The notes under the pieces were generated by a model. The model did no database searches and had not been told where the DNA came from. It saw only the letters and a list, made by a program, of their open reading frames with translations. A DNA stretch of 64,000 nt from Eutrophobius brisbanensis (lineage in GTDB: Bacteria > Pseudomonadota > Gammaproteobacteria > Eutrophobiales > Eutrophobiaceae). The translations under genes were made by a program, and so were the position numbers. This document shows, one piece after another, positions 24,281 through 32,991 of this stretch; position 1 is the first letter of the stretch, and each line of letters opens with the position of its first letter. The stretch is taken from positions 248,001-312,000 of the forward strand of contig JAYPQE010000003.1 of assembly GCA_038131795.1 (NCBI GenBank). Reading direction: 5' to 3'.

Positions 24281-26455
24281 ATGTCTACCAATACTATTAT
24301 GTCAGATTTGACCCGTCGTGATTTTCTCAAAGGTTCTGCTGGTTTAACGTTTGCCGTTGCGGTGAATGGGACGGGGGGGCTGTTATTGTCCTCACCCGCA
24401 AATGCTCAACGTGCAGGGAGTAATATTTCCGCATGGTTAAGTATTGCTCGGGATGACACCATTACTATACTGACTCCCGGTGCTGAAATGGGCCAGGGTT
24501 CCATGACCAGTGTGCCATTAATGCTTGCCGAGGAGATGGATGCAGACTGGGACAAGGTGAAGCTGGAGTGGGCGCCGGCGGATAAAGATATCTATGGATA
24601 TGGCAGTGGCAGGCGGCGATCCATGGCCATTGTCGGGTCACGTGCTGTCCGTAGCTATTTTGCACCAATGCGTACGGCAGGGGCCCAGGTGAGAAAAGTC
24701 TTGTTGAATACTGCAGCGAAGGAATGGAATGTGCCTGTCAGTGAATTAACGACAGAACCGAGTGTGGTCATCCATACACCCACTAACCGCAGGATGACCT
24801 ATGGCGAGTTGGCGGCCATGGCAGAGGTGCCTGAGAATATGCCTGAAGTCACTGAAGCGGATTTTAAAAAACCGGAGCAATACCGTTTAATCGGTAAATC
24901 ACAGCCCCGTTATGATATACCCTATAAAGTCAATGGCAGTGCCGAGTTTGCCATGGATGTTAAGTTGCCCGGTATGGTCTATGCCACAACGGTGCACTCT
25001 CCCGTCCAGGGTGGTGTCCCCATAAACTGGAATCAATCCGAAATTGAGGGCATGGATGGCATCATCCAGACCATTAAATTACCCGATGGCATCGCCATCA
25101 TTGGAGAAAGCTTTCCGGCGGTAATGTCTGTCAGGAGTAAGCTGAAAGTGGACTGGGACACTGCCCAGGCCAGAAGATTCAATTCAGAAGAAACCCTGGA
25201 TAATGAATATGCCAGGGTGCATGCCGACCCCAATGCCAGTTCACAAACTGTTTTCGAAAAGGGCGATACGGATGCTGCTTTCGCTAATGCCAGCAAGGTA
25301 TACCGGGAAGAATTCAAGTCGGATTATGCCTATCACGCACAGATGGAACCGCTGAACGCCATTGCCAGGTTTAATGCAGCCGGCGATCACGTTGAAATCT
25401 GGGAGGGGACCCAGTCACCTGACAGGACCCGTTCAACGGTTGCTGAGACATTGGGATTTAGTGAAGACCAGGTGACAGTCAATCAGTGTTATATCGGTGG
25501 GGGATTTGGACGCCGTTCCCTGGGAGACTATGCAGCAGAAGTGGCATTGATAGCCCGGGAGGCAAAAAAACCGGTTAAACTGATCTGGACCCGGGAAGAA
25601 GACATTGCCCATGGCATGTTTCGTCCCCAGAACTTTCAGTGCCTGGAGGCAGCTCTGGACAGATCCGGTAATGTATCTGGCTGGAAACATTGTGTGGTCG
25701 GTGATGGCGGTAGTTTATTGTCAGGAGGTATGGAAATCGATGTGTATTATAAAGTGCCCAACCAGTTTATTGATCGCAGGGGCGCCTCTCACAACATCAG
25801 GCTCAAGCACTGGCGTGCGGTTGCCCATCCATTCAATATTTTTGCCATTGAGGAATTCATTGACCGAATGGCTGTGGCTGAAGGCATTGATCCCATCGAA
25901 TTCAGGATGAATAATATGAATATTACCCGAAAGGGTAGAAGGGTCTTTGAAAAAGTCATTGAAATGTCGGGTTGGGGTAGACAGCCAGGTAATGGCAGGG
26001 CGCTGGGTATATCTATCTCAGAGCGATCAGGCTCATTGGGTGCCGCCGTGGTTGAAATCTCCCTGAATGAATCATTGGGTAAAATCAAAGTCCATAAAGT
26101 CTGGATGGCGGTGGACGGAGGATTGGTTGTGCAGCCTGATGCAGCGATGGCAAATATTGAAAGCGGTATTAATTATGGTATTTCCAGTATCTTACATGAA
26201 CGAGTGACCGTTAAAGAAGGTGCTGTTGAGCAGTCTAACTACCATGATTATCACGTGATGCGAATGTCGGACACACCTGAAGAACTGCATATCGAATTTG
26301 TTCAATCGGATGAGAAGGAGCCAACCGGACTCGGTGAATTAGGGAACCCGCCCATCGCATCGGCCATTGCCAATGCTTTCTTCCATTTGACAGGGAAACG
26401 TTTGTCGCATATGCCGTTTACCCAGGAGCGTGTGAAGCAGGTACTAACGGCCTGA
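24281..26455 (+). CDS. Molybdenum hydroxylase, molybdopterin subunit (isoquinoline 1-oxidoreductase beta type)
   Basis: This 724-residue catalytic subunit of a xanthine-dehydrogenase-family enzyme begins with a twin-arginine signal (LTRRDFLKGSAGLTFAVAV) and is exported, probably with its small subunit. Molybdopterin-binding blocks include GAEMGQGSMTSVPLMLAEEM, the QCYIGGGFGRRSLGDYAAEVA segment and a C-terminal EPTGLGELGNPPIASAIANA. The last contains the conserved Glu near the active site. The substrate is probably an N-heterocycle or aldehyde, which cannot be narrowed further. A hairpin follows at 26470-26503. Confidence 0.9.
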   Translation: MSTNTIMSDLTRRDFLKGSAGLTFAVAVNGTGGLLLSSPANAQRAGSNISAWLSIARDDTITILTPGAEMGQGSMTSVPLMLAEEMDADWDKVKLEWAPADKDIYGYGSGRRRSMAIVGSRAVRSYFAPMRTAGAQVRKVLLNTAAKEWNVPVSELTTEPSVVIHTPTNRRMTYGELAAMAEVPENMPEVTEADFKKPEQYRLIGKSQPRYDIPYKVNGSAEFAMDVKLPGMVYATTVHSPVQGGVPINWNQSEIEGMDGIIQTIKLPDGIAIIGESFPAVMSVRSKLKVDWDTAQARRFNSEETLDNEYARVHADPNASSQTVFEKGDTDAAFANASKVYREEFKSDYAYHAQMEPLNAIARFNAAGDHVEIWEGTQSPDRTRSTVAETLGFSEDQVTVNQCYIGGGFGRRSLGDYAAEVALIAREAKKPVKLIWTREEDIAHGMFRPQNFQCLEAALDRSGNVSGWKHCVVGDGGSLLSGGMEIDVYYKVPNQFIDRRGASHNIRLKHWRAVAHPFNIFAIEEFIDRMAVAEGIDPIEFRMNNMNITRKGRRVFEKVIEMSGWGRQPGNGRALGISISERSGSLGAAVVEISLNESLGKIKVHKVWMAVDGGLVVQPDAAMANIESGINYGISSILHERVTVKEGAVEQSNYHDYHVMRMSDTPEELHIEFVQSDEKEPTGLGELGNPPIASAIANAFFHLTGKRLSHMPFTQERVKQVLTA

Positions 26456-26469
26456 TCCTGAAACAAGTA

Positions 26470-26503
26470 TAATAAGGGAGGTCTTATATCAGACCTCCCT
26501 TAT
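26470..26503. terminator. Bidirectional hairpin between convergent genes
   Basis: ATAAGGGAGGTCT pairs perfectly with AGACCTCCCTTAT around a 6-base loop. The element sits between the stop codons of the molybdopterin subunit (plus strand) and the broken universal stress gene (minus strand), the expected place for a shared terminator, although the T-tract on either side is short. Confidence 0.7.
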
Positions 26504-26506
26504 GGT

Positions 26507-26959
26507 TCATTTCTTTCTGACAATCAGCACCGGCACCGTACTGTTTGACAGCACTTCTGATGCAATGCTTCCGAGCAGGATTTTTTGCAAACCCCTGCGA
26601 CCGTGAGATGCCATGACGATGAGATCACAGCCTTTCTCATTAGCAGTATCAATAATCCCGTCTGCCGGATGTTTGTCCCTGATATGTATTAGCTCGCATT
26701 CAAGACCATGACTGTTAATAATTTCTTCAGCAGTGGAAAGTACCTTGTTGGCAATATCATCTTCATGTTTTTCATATTCTTCTATCGGGTTCATATCGCC
26801 GCCACGCACTTTCTGGGCCATGTCCAGTGCAGACCATAGTTCGGTGACTGTCACCACAGTGACGTTACTCTTCATTGAACGGGCAAGGTCAATGCCATGA
26901 TTGAAAGCAGCCTGTGCACATTCGGAGCCATCTGTTGCGATTAATATATTCTTTTACAT
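26507..26959 (-). pseudogene. Universal stress protein UspA, stop at codon 2
   Basis: The reading frame encodes a complete UspA-fold protein: KNILIATDGSE at the N-terminus, then DLIVMASHGRRGLQKILLGSIASEVL with the ATP-binding G-x2-G-x9-G-S-like motif, and VPVLIVRKK at the end. Family members typically begin MYKNIL. Here the ATG at 26959-26957 is followed at once by TAA (26956-26954) and then AAG-AAT-ATA-TTA, so the second codon (normally Tyr, TAT or TAC) has become a stop. The first usable in-frame ATG is at 26875, which would drop the first beta strand and the ADP loop. It is either freshly inactivated or a base error. Confidence 0.85.
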
Positions 26960-27203
26960 TATTTTCTTCAGTAAAAAAAAGTTCTTCTATTTACCATGTT
27001 ACTGTTATCAATTTTCTGTCTATATGATAGAGTTCATGTATGTGACAGGATAGCGCCTGTTTCAGGATTCTTCAATAAAATCATATATTTCAGCGGCTTG
27101 ATTAGCCATTATGAAAAAACAAATGAAACCCGACCATGAAATCTCGCATCTCGCCACGTGGACGTTTATACTTTTACCATAAAAACCAAAAAGGAGAGGC
27201 CTC

Positions 27204-27725
27204 ATGTTAAAGTTTAAAGTATTGCTGGTTCTGTTCGTATTTTGTTTTTCACCTGTAGCATATTCACTTGAAGTTGGTGATGCCGCGCCGGATTTTGAAT
27301 TAGAGGGTACCGATGGTAAGACCTATACGCTGTCTCAATTCAAGGGTAAGGAATCTGTCGTTATTGCCTGGTTTCCCAAGGCCTTTACCCGAGGGTGTAC
27401 TATAGAATGCAAATCCCTTGCTGATAACGGTCACCTGATTAATAAATACCGGGCCACCTATTTTATGGCCAGTGTTGATCCCATTGAACAGAACAAGGGA
27501 TTTGCTGCTGAACATAATGCAGATTTTCCCATGCTCAGTGACCCGACCAAGGAAGTGGCTAAGGCCTATGGGGTGTTAAGAGATGATAGAGGTGTTGCTG
27601 CCCGGCATACTTTTTACATAGATGAAAACGGGATCATTGTGGCTATTGACAGAGATGTGAACCCGTCCACCTCAGCGGAGGACATGGCCGCCACTCTGGG
27701 TGATTTAAACACGGCCATGAGGTAA
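27204..27725 (+). CDS. Exported peroxiredoxin (AhpC/TSA, BCP-like)
   Basis: This 173-residue thiol peroxidase reduces hydrogen peroxide or organic peroxides. A signal peptide (residues 1-21, ending AYSL) directs it to the periplasm. The thioredoxin-like domain has the peroxidatic Cys65 in AWFPKAFTRGCT. Cys69 lies four residues later, close to the position of the resolving Cys in many BCP-type enzymes (C-x4-C, here C-x3-C). The FMLSDPTKEVAKAYGV-like block (PMLSDPTKEVAKAYGV) is also typical. A good ribosome site AAGGAGAG precedes the ATG, and a strong terminator follows. Confidence 0.9.
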   Translation: MLKFKVLLVLFVFCFSPVAYSLEVGDAAPDFELEGTDGKTYTLSQFKGKESVVIAWFPKAFTRGCTIECKSLADNGHLINKYRATYFMASVDPIEQNKGFAAEHNADFPMLSDPTKEVAKAYGVLRDDRGVAARHTFYIDENGIIVAIDRDVNPSTSAEDMAATLGDLNTAMR

Positions 27726-27748
27726 AAACATTTTTCGATATTTATTTT

Positions 27749-27780
27749 CTTATGCCCCGAATTCGGGGCATAATTTTTTA
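27749..27780 (+). terminator. Intrinsic terminator after the peroxiredoxin
   Basis: TATGCCCCGAATTCGGGGCATA at 27751-27772 is a perfect palindrome and is followed by ATTTTTTA. It is a strong candidate rho-independent terminator 25 bases after the peroxiredoxin stop codon. Confidence 0.85.
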
Positions 27781-27817
27781 ACGTGAATTTTGCACTAAGA
27801 ATTTTCTGGAGTATCCA

Positions 27818-29014
27818 ATGAGTAAATTTCAAGCAAGCATGAAATCCCTGGTTGTCATTATCGGCCTTTCCTGGTACCCAGGGGCCATGTCCCAGGGGCA
27901 GATCTATCAGGCAGAGGATCACGCCTACCGGGTTGTGACAGTGGTGGACAATCTAAAAGACCCCTGGTCCATTACTTTTTTGCCCAATGGCGATATGTTA
28001 TTTACTGAACGTCCGGGTAGACTTCGAATTGTTCGTGACGGTGTTCTAGACCCTGAGCCCATTGCCGGTATTCCTGAAGTCAGGTACCAGGGGCAGGGCG
28101 GTTTACTGGATGTGGTTCTTCACCCTGAGTATGGATCAAATAATCTTATCTATCTAAGTTATGCAAAACCCAATGCCGATGGGGAAGGGACCACGGCCAT
28201 CATCCGCGGCAGGTTTGATGGCAGGCGTCTGAACAATGTAGAAGAAATCTTTGAGGCAAAGGCATGGAGTGATTCCAACAGCCATTTCGGTTCAAGACTG
28301 GCCTGGCATCCGGATGGATATTTATTTATCACTGTGGGTGACAGGGCATTTAATCCCCTTGCCGTGCCCAGGGAAGAACACCCGGCACAAAACCTGATGC
28401 TGCACCAGGGTAAAGTCATCAGACTCAATGAAGATGGCAGCGTACCTGATGACAACCCCTTTGTTGGTCGCAGTGACGCCTTGCCTGAGATCTATTCCTA
28501 TGGGCATAGAAACCTGCAGGGTCTGGCCATTATGCAGGACACAGGGGATGTGTTTACCATTGAACATGGTGCCCAGGGAGGAGATGAATTAAACCATATC
28601 CGCCCGGGCCAGAATTATGGTTGGCCGGTAATCGGCTACGGTACCCAGTATGGCGGTGAACCTATTCATCAATCCCGTGAGCGGGAGGGTATGATGCAAC
28701 CATTGCATTTCTGGACGCCCTCAATTGCCCCATCGGGACTGATGATCTATACCGGCGACGCCTTCCCGGAATGGAAGGGCAACGTGTTTGTGGGCGGTCT
28801 GTCGGGACTGGAACTGCACCGGATTCCGTTGAATAAAATAGATGACAGCTGGCGAATAGGACGGCCCGAACGGCCTTCATTATTACAGGGATTTGGCCGC
28901 TTCCGTGACGTCAGGCAGGGGCCTGATGGATTTATCTATGTTGCTATTGATGATCGCCGCGGTGGTACCTTAACCCCAATTGTAAGGCTGGAGCCGGTGG
29001 AAATGGACCAGTAA
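27818..29014 (+). CDS. PQQ-dependent aldose sugar dehydrogenase (soluble GDH/YliI type)
   Basis: This 398-residue secreted six-bladed propeller of the glucose/sorbosone dehydrogenase family has a signal peptide ending near AMSQG. Conserved family segments are LKDPWSITFLPNGDMLFTER, GQGGLLDVVLHP, FGSRLAWHPDGYLFITVGDR and EHGAQGGDELNHIRPGQNYG. The YSYGHRNLQGLA block supplies the catalytic His region. It oxidises sugar aldehydes in the periplasm with PQQ as cofactor. No PQQ biosynthesis genes are in the window. A small exported protein follows after 12 bases. Confidence 0.92.
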   Translation: MSKFQASMKSLVVIIGLSWYPGAMSQGQIYQAEDHAYRVVTVVDNLKDPWSITFLPNGDMLFTERPGRLRIVRDGVLDPEPIAGIPEVRYQGQGGLLDVVLHPEYGSNNLIYLSYAKPNADGEGTTAIIRGRFDGRRLNNVEEIFEAKAWSDSNSHFGSRLAWHPDGYLFITVGDRAFNPLAVPREEHPAQNLMLHQGKVIRLNEDGSVPDDNPFVGRSDALPEIYSYGHRNLQGLAIMQDTGDVFTIEHGAQGGDELNHIRPGQNYGWPVIGYGTQYGGEPIHQSREREGMMQPLHFWTPSIAPSGLMIYTGDAFPEWKGNVFVGGLSGLELHRIPLNKIDDSWRIGRPERPSLLQGFGRFRDVRQGPDGFIYVAIDDRRGGTLTPIVRLEPVEMDQ

Positions 29015-29026
29015 GCCATTGTAATT

Positions 29027-29446
29027 ATGAGACCTGGGCGGATGACCCTGCGAGTGACATTATTTTTGGCATTCCAGTCTCTATGGTTTCAGGGGCTTGC
29101 TATAGGTGAGCCTGTGATTGAAGGTCCATTCCTCGGTATTGGAAATGAGCCATGCAGCGTTTTTATGTCTACCTATGAACATAACCCGGCATCACTGGAT
29201 GACCATCTCGAAACCGGAGATGAAGGCCCTCACCATAAGACCAGTTACACATCGGTAGACTATATAAACTGGGTACAGGGGTATCTGTCCGGATATAACC
29301 TGCATGAAAACGACGGCGTTAATATTGCTGAAAATGCCAGTAATGGCGGTATGTTAAATTTTCTTTACCGGCGCTGTACGGAAACACCGGATGCATCGTT
29401 CTCTACTGTGTTGCCAAAATTAATTGAGCGGCTGGAAAACAGGTGA
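29027..29446 (+). CDS. Small exported protein, Rap1a/HdeA-like pattern
   Basis: This 139-residue protein has a signal peptide (residues 1-27, ending AIGE), although the first in-frame alternative start at 29042 (MTLRV) is also possible. The mature part has two Cys (EPCSVF and YRRCTET) and the segment INWVQGYLSGYN, which resembles the helical W-x2-GY-x-SGYN core of Rap1a/HdeA-like periplasmic proteins; this similarity is only suggestive. The gene lies 12 bases after the sugar dehydrogenase and ends at a terminator, so it is probably its operon partner. The function is unknown. Confidence 0.65.
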   Translation: MRPGRMTLRVTLFLAFQSLWFQGLAIGEPVIEGPFLGIGNEPCSVFMSTYEHNPASLDDHLETGDEGPHHKTSYTSVDYINWVQGYLSGYNLHENDGVNIAENASNGGMLNFLYRRCTETPDASFSTVLPKLIERLENR

Positions 29447-29545
29447 GGGAAAGTGAGGGGTGAAGGGTAAGGCGTGAGGGGCTAGATGTAATTACTGGGA
29501 ATGAACTAGATGACTTCTTACCCCTAACACTTCACCCCTTACAGA

Positions 29546-29585
29546 AAAACGCCCCTGTTGCTTGACACCAGGGGCGTTTTTTTTA
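29546..29585 (+). terminator. Intrinsic terminator after the Rap1a-like gene
   Basis: AAAACGCCCCTG pairs with CAGGGGCGTTTT around an 11-base loop, with extra T bases following. It lies between the plus-strand Rap1a-like gene and the minus-strand lectin-like pseudogene and can serve both. Upstream, 29451-29543 holds loosely inverted GTGAGGGGTGAAGGG and CCCCTTACACTTC-type stretches of unknown role. Confidence 0.85.
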
Positions 29586-29586
29586 A

Positions 29587-30198
29587 TTAATCTGCGGCAA
29601 AGCAGTAAAACAATCCATCACCACCCGAACTTCTCAGGGCCTCCTGGCTGCAGCCGCGCGAATCATGTGCAGATCCCCAGGCGGCGCGGTCATGATGACC
29701 TACCCTGGCTTTTCCTGCATCGCTACTAGTCCAGTTATTACAGGTCATGTCTTCTCCAGCCGGGTAGGCTGTACCGTCCTGTTGTCAACCCGTGAGGATA
29801 TCATGCCTGTTTGGGGCATATCCTCCACCCGGGATGATGGCACCATTCTCTGCCACAGCTTCACGCATGCTCATACGGGTAAGGTAGCTGTGTAATTCAT
29901 CCAGGTCACGTCCTATCAGTCTGCCGTTGGCGTTATACCATGGGCCGTCACCAATTCGGTCGCGGGCATTGATGGCATTGGGCCCCTGGGTACTTAAATA
30001 GGCACGCCAATCCCGGCTACCAGCACTGACTTTTTCTGCAAGCATTTTACAATGGGCATCCGCCCCCGCCAGACCGCCCAGATCAGCGCCATTGCCAACA
30101 CCAATGCTGGTGACGAAAAAGCTCAGGGAATTGTCCTGGGCCGATAAAGGTGACATAAATAGTGTTGAAGTCATCATAATAAATAATAGTTTTTTGAT
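29587..30198 (-). pseudogene. Secreted lectin-like protein, in-frame TGA
   Basis: This frame of about 203 codons has a signal peptide (KKLLFIMMTSTLFMSPLSAQ) and a domain rich in Trp/Cys/His: AHCKMLAEKVSAG, RAYLSTQGPNAINARDRIG, PNRHDILTG, then TCNNWTSSDAG, VGHHDR, RGCSQEALRSSGG and the terminal LFYCFAAD. This pattern belongs to a family of secreted lectin-like or DUF1554-like proteins. A TGA at 29787-29785 follows DILTG exactly where the family reads Ser (TCA to TGA is one change); homology continues without a shift to the TAA at 29587. The likely start is also altered: AGGAGG is followed by ATC (30198), not ATG, before AAA-AAA-CTA. Confidence 0.8.
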
Positions 30199-30238
30199 TT
30201 CCCCTCCTGGTTTATCTACCGTTTTGTTGATTAAAAGA

Positions 30239-31570
30239 TTAATACCGTTGACCAATCCAGTCAGCGATATAATTAAAGTTGTTCTCTACAGCATTATCAT
30301 ATCTGCCGTCGTATGGCTGTCCTGCAGGCATACAGTTTCTACATGGCGTGCCCCCGTGAGTAGCGCCCTCAACAACGATGTAGTCTTTGTCTGTCATGGT
30401 CGCCATGTTAAAGATAATCTCTCCATCGCGGATAAAATAGTGCCCGCCCATGGTCACTACCAGCAGTGGGACTGAAATATTTTCTACCGCACAAGGTGCA
30501 GAGTTGTTTGTCGAGCACCAGTCGATTTCGTCAATGGCATGTGTAGAGCGGACTGCACGGACACTGAGAAATGATTTCAGGCTGAGGTATAAAGTCCCTG
30601 AGTTGAAGGTCTTACGACTTTCAGATGATTGACCAGGGACCCTGACGCTTTGCACCTTACAGCAATCCTCAATCATGCCGTCATCTTTCAGTAGTTTAAC
30701 CGGGCCCTGGGAAGAATTTTCCACACTGAGGTCGTTAATAAAGAGTCTACTGCCAGTACCCCGTGGAACAATAAATACGTCATCGTCAGGATAACGGTGT
30801 TGACCAGATTCAATCTCCTGAAGTGATGCCAGTGCGATATCTATCAGACCATTAAGTCGGGCCGATTGGGCCCTGAAATAGCGGTCCTTGAATTCTTCGG
30901 AGTAATGGGATTCACCGTTGGGATTATAGCCGTTGTCCGGGTTAAACAGATCGAGTGAGGGGTCTATTTCTGGAATGGCGTTATTGGCGATGATGTCTTC
31001 ATCATTAATCACGGATGGGTCTATGCTTCTAACTTCATTGATGCCATTCCCTGGATGGGCATCCCATAGGATCAGACCATCACCAGCGGGCAGGTCAGCC
31101 AGTGCATCAGAACATTTAATCAGTTTCTGTGGCTGTTGGCAGAATTTTACCCCCTGTTCGGCAACCGCCTGGTAAAAACTCATGGTGGGGCCACCGCCAC
31201 TGTGGCCAAACAGGACCACTGAGTTGATACCTGGAATATTTCTCAGGTATTCCACTCCCTGTTTTACATCTAGTGCATTATTTTCCCAGGGTGCACAACG
31301 TGCCTCGTTATTATCGCATCGGGGATTCATGGCCAGCACGAGTATTCCTCTGGCTGATAACTCGCCTGTAGCGATGTGTGACAGAAAGTTGGAATCCCTG
31401 TGCATCAAAACCACCCCCACATTCGGGGTCGGAAATAGAGCAGGATCGGGCCGGTATAATACCCCCTTGGTAGATTCCGGCTTGAACTGAATGTACTGAG
31501 GGGAAGAGGTATCCGCGTAACTGTTGACTGTGAAAATTAAAAGCGTAGATAAGAGTAGAATAATTCGCAT
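30239..31570 (-). CDS. Secreted alpha/beta hydrolase, copy A
   Basis: This 443-residue exported serine hydrolase (signal peptide 1-19, ending SYAD) is the last of three tandem paralogues. The nucleophile elbow is GHSGGG with Ser124. Later blocks are LWDAHPGNGIN, where the Asp is a candidate acid, and VVEGATHGGTPC, where the His is a candidate catalytic base. There are about ten cysteines, including a CC pair in IEDCCKVQ and C-x2-C in PCRNCM, suggesting disulfides. The substrate is unknown. Its start overlaps the copy B stop as TGATG, so the two genes are coupled. Confidence 0.8.
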   Translation of the reverse strand: MRIILLLSTLLIFTVNSYADTSSPQYIQFKPESTKGVLYRPDPALFPTPNVGVVLMHRDSNFLSHIATGELSARGILVLAMNPRCDNNEARCAPWENNALDVKQGVEYLRNIPGINSVVLFGHSGGGPTMSFYQAVAEQGVKFCQQPQKLIKCSDALADLPAGDGLILWDAHPGNGINEVRSIDPSVINDEDIIANNAIPEIDPSLDLFNPDNGYNPNGESHYSEEFKDRYFRAQSARLNGLIDIALASLQEIESGQHRYPDDDVFIVPRGTGSRLFINDLSVENSSQGPVKLLKDDGMIEDCCKVQSVRVPGQSSESRKTFNSGTLYLSLKSFLSVRAVRSTHAIDEIDWCSTNNSAPCAVENISVPLLVVTMGGHYFIRDGEIIFNMATMTDKDYIVVEGATHGGTPCRNCMPAGQPYDGRYDNAVENNFNYIADWIGQRY

Positions 31571-32907
31571 CAGAACCTCTCATTGATCCAGTTGGCAACA
31601 TAGTCATAATAATTTTTAACAGAATTATCGTAGCGGCCATCGTAGCCACCCGGCACACAGGCCTCGCAGGGCGTGATACCATGTACCGCGCCTTCCAATA
31701 CCATGAAGTCCTTGTCCAGACTTGTAGCGGCCTCGTAAAAGATCTCACTGTTTCTTAGGAAATAGTGCCCCCCCATGGCAGTGATCAGTACCGGGACCTT
31801 AATATTTTGAACATTACATACGGTGGAATTGTTACTGGAACAATAATCAATTTCCGTCATGGCGTGGGAGGATCGTATTGCGCGGGTGCTAAGAAAAGAG
31901 CGTAGTGTCAGCATTCGTGTCCCGGACCAGAATCGCTGGTTGGATTCTGGTTTCAGGTCTACAGGACGGACATTGCTGACAATACAGCAATCTTCAATGG
32001 TGCCATCATTTTTCAAAAATTTTCTGGGTTTCATGGTGCTGTGGTCGATACTGAGGTCCAGGCGCATCAGCCGCGAGCCATCCCCATTGGGGATGACAAA
32101 TGCATCGTCATCGGGATATTTATATGTCCCGGCCTCAATCATATCCAGCCTTTCCTCTGCAATGTCGATCAACCGGTTCATACGTTCAGACTGGGCCCTG
32201 AAATAGGTTTCTTTAAAATCATTAGAATAGTCGGAGACTCCATTGGGGTTGTAACCGTTCTCAGGATTAAATGGGTCCAGCCTGGGATCCAAACGCGGGG
32301 TGGCATTGTGGTTCATGATCTCTTCATCATTAATAATTGCCGGGTTGAGGCTACGCAATGCATTGGCCCCATTTCCCAGGTGCGCGTCGCGAAAGACTAC
32401 ACCATCCGCTGGAGGCAGGTTGGCCAGATCATCAGAGCACTGGGTCAATTTTTGTGGCTGCTGACAAAATTCAACACCATTTTCAGCCACCGCCTGGTAA
32501 AAGCTCATGGTTGGTCCCCCACCACTTCCCCCCAACAGTATGACCTTTTCAATTCCAGGAATGCTCTTTAAAAATTCAATTCCCTGTTTTATGACCAGGG
32601 CATTATTTTCCCAGGGCGCACAAAGTGCTTCGTTGTTATGACATACAGGATTCATGCCGAGAATAATAAAACCTCGTGCGGCCATATTTTCCATTGATAT
32701 ATGCGCCAGACGGTTTGCCGTGCGGTGCATATTCAGTGTTGCTATATGTGGTGTTGGATAGATATCAGGGTCCGGGCGGTACAGTGCCCCCATGGCCGCG
32801 CTGGGAGAAAACTGGATATATTCCGGTGCTGGAGTTTCGGCCTGGAGATTGGCAACCAACAGGAGGTAAATCACGACAGCCAGTAGTTTTAAGTAGTCAA
32901 TTTTCAT
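31570..32907 (-). CDS. Secreted alpha/beta hydrolase, copy B
   Basis: This is a 445-residue tandem paralogue of copies A and C, with a signal peptide ending LQAE. The elbow reads GGSGGG (Ser128) instead of GHSGGG, so the residue before the nucleophile has changed from His to Gly. The candidate acid block is RDAHLGNGAN and the candidate base block is LEGAVHGITPC, where the usual THGG has become VHGI. These are exactly the catalytic surroundings, suggesting shifted or reduced activity rather than random drift, since length and cysteines are kept (IEDCCIVS and PCEAC). Confidence 0.8.
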   Translation of the reverse strand: MKIDYLKLLAVVIYLLLVANLQAETPAPEYIQFSPSAAMGALYRPDPDIYPTPHIATLNMHRTANRLAHISMENMAARGFIILGMNPVCHNNEALCAPWENNALVIKQGIEFLKSIPGIEKVILLGGSGGGPTMSFYQAVAENGVEFCQQPQKLTQCSDDLANLPPADGVVFRDAHLGNGANALRSLNPAIINDEEIMNHNATPRLDPRLDPFNPENGYNPNGVSDYSNDFKETYFRAQSERMNRLIDIAEERLDMIEAGTYKYPDDDAFVIPNGDGSRLMRLDLSIDHSTMKPRKFLKNDGTIEDCCIVSNVRPVDLKPESNQRFWSGTRMLTLRSFLSTRAIRSSHAMTEIDYCSSNNSTVCNVQNIKVPVLITAMGGHYFLRNSEIFYEAATSLDKDFMVLEGAVHGITPCEACVPGGYDGRYDNSVKNYYDYVANWINERF

Positions 32908-32991
32908 CAGTTTCTCGATTGATTTTACCGATAATTAATACAGGGAATTAAATGTCCACAGCTGTATCGAACGGGGACAGTTTCTGGTTTT

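Noticed and set aside
24281..26455. Possible xanthine dehydrogenase assignment
   Set aside because: There is no FAD subunit and the small subunit has the isoquinoline-oxidoreductase layout with a Tat-exported large subunit, so xanthine is not supported.
29451..29543. GTGAGGGGTGAAGGG-type stretches as a small repeat element or CRISPR
   Set aside because: The two arms are only loosely inverted and no further copies were seen in the window.
29785..29787. The TGA in the lectin-like gene as a selenocysteine codon
   Set aside because: The residue at this place appears to be Ser in the family, no SECIS-like hairpin was seen next to it, and other genes in the window are broken by TAA and TAG as well.
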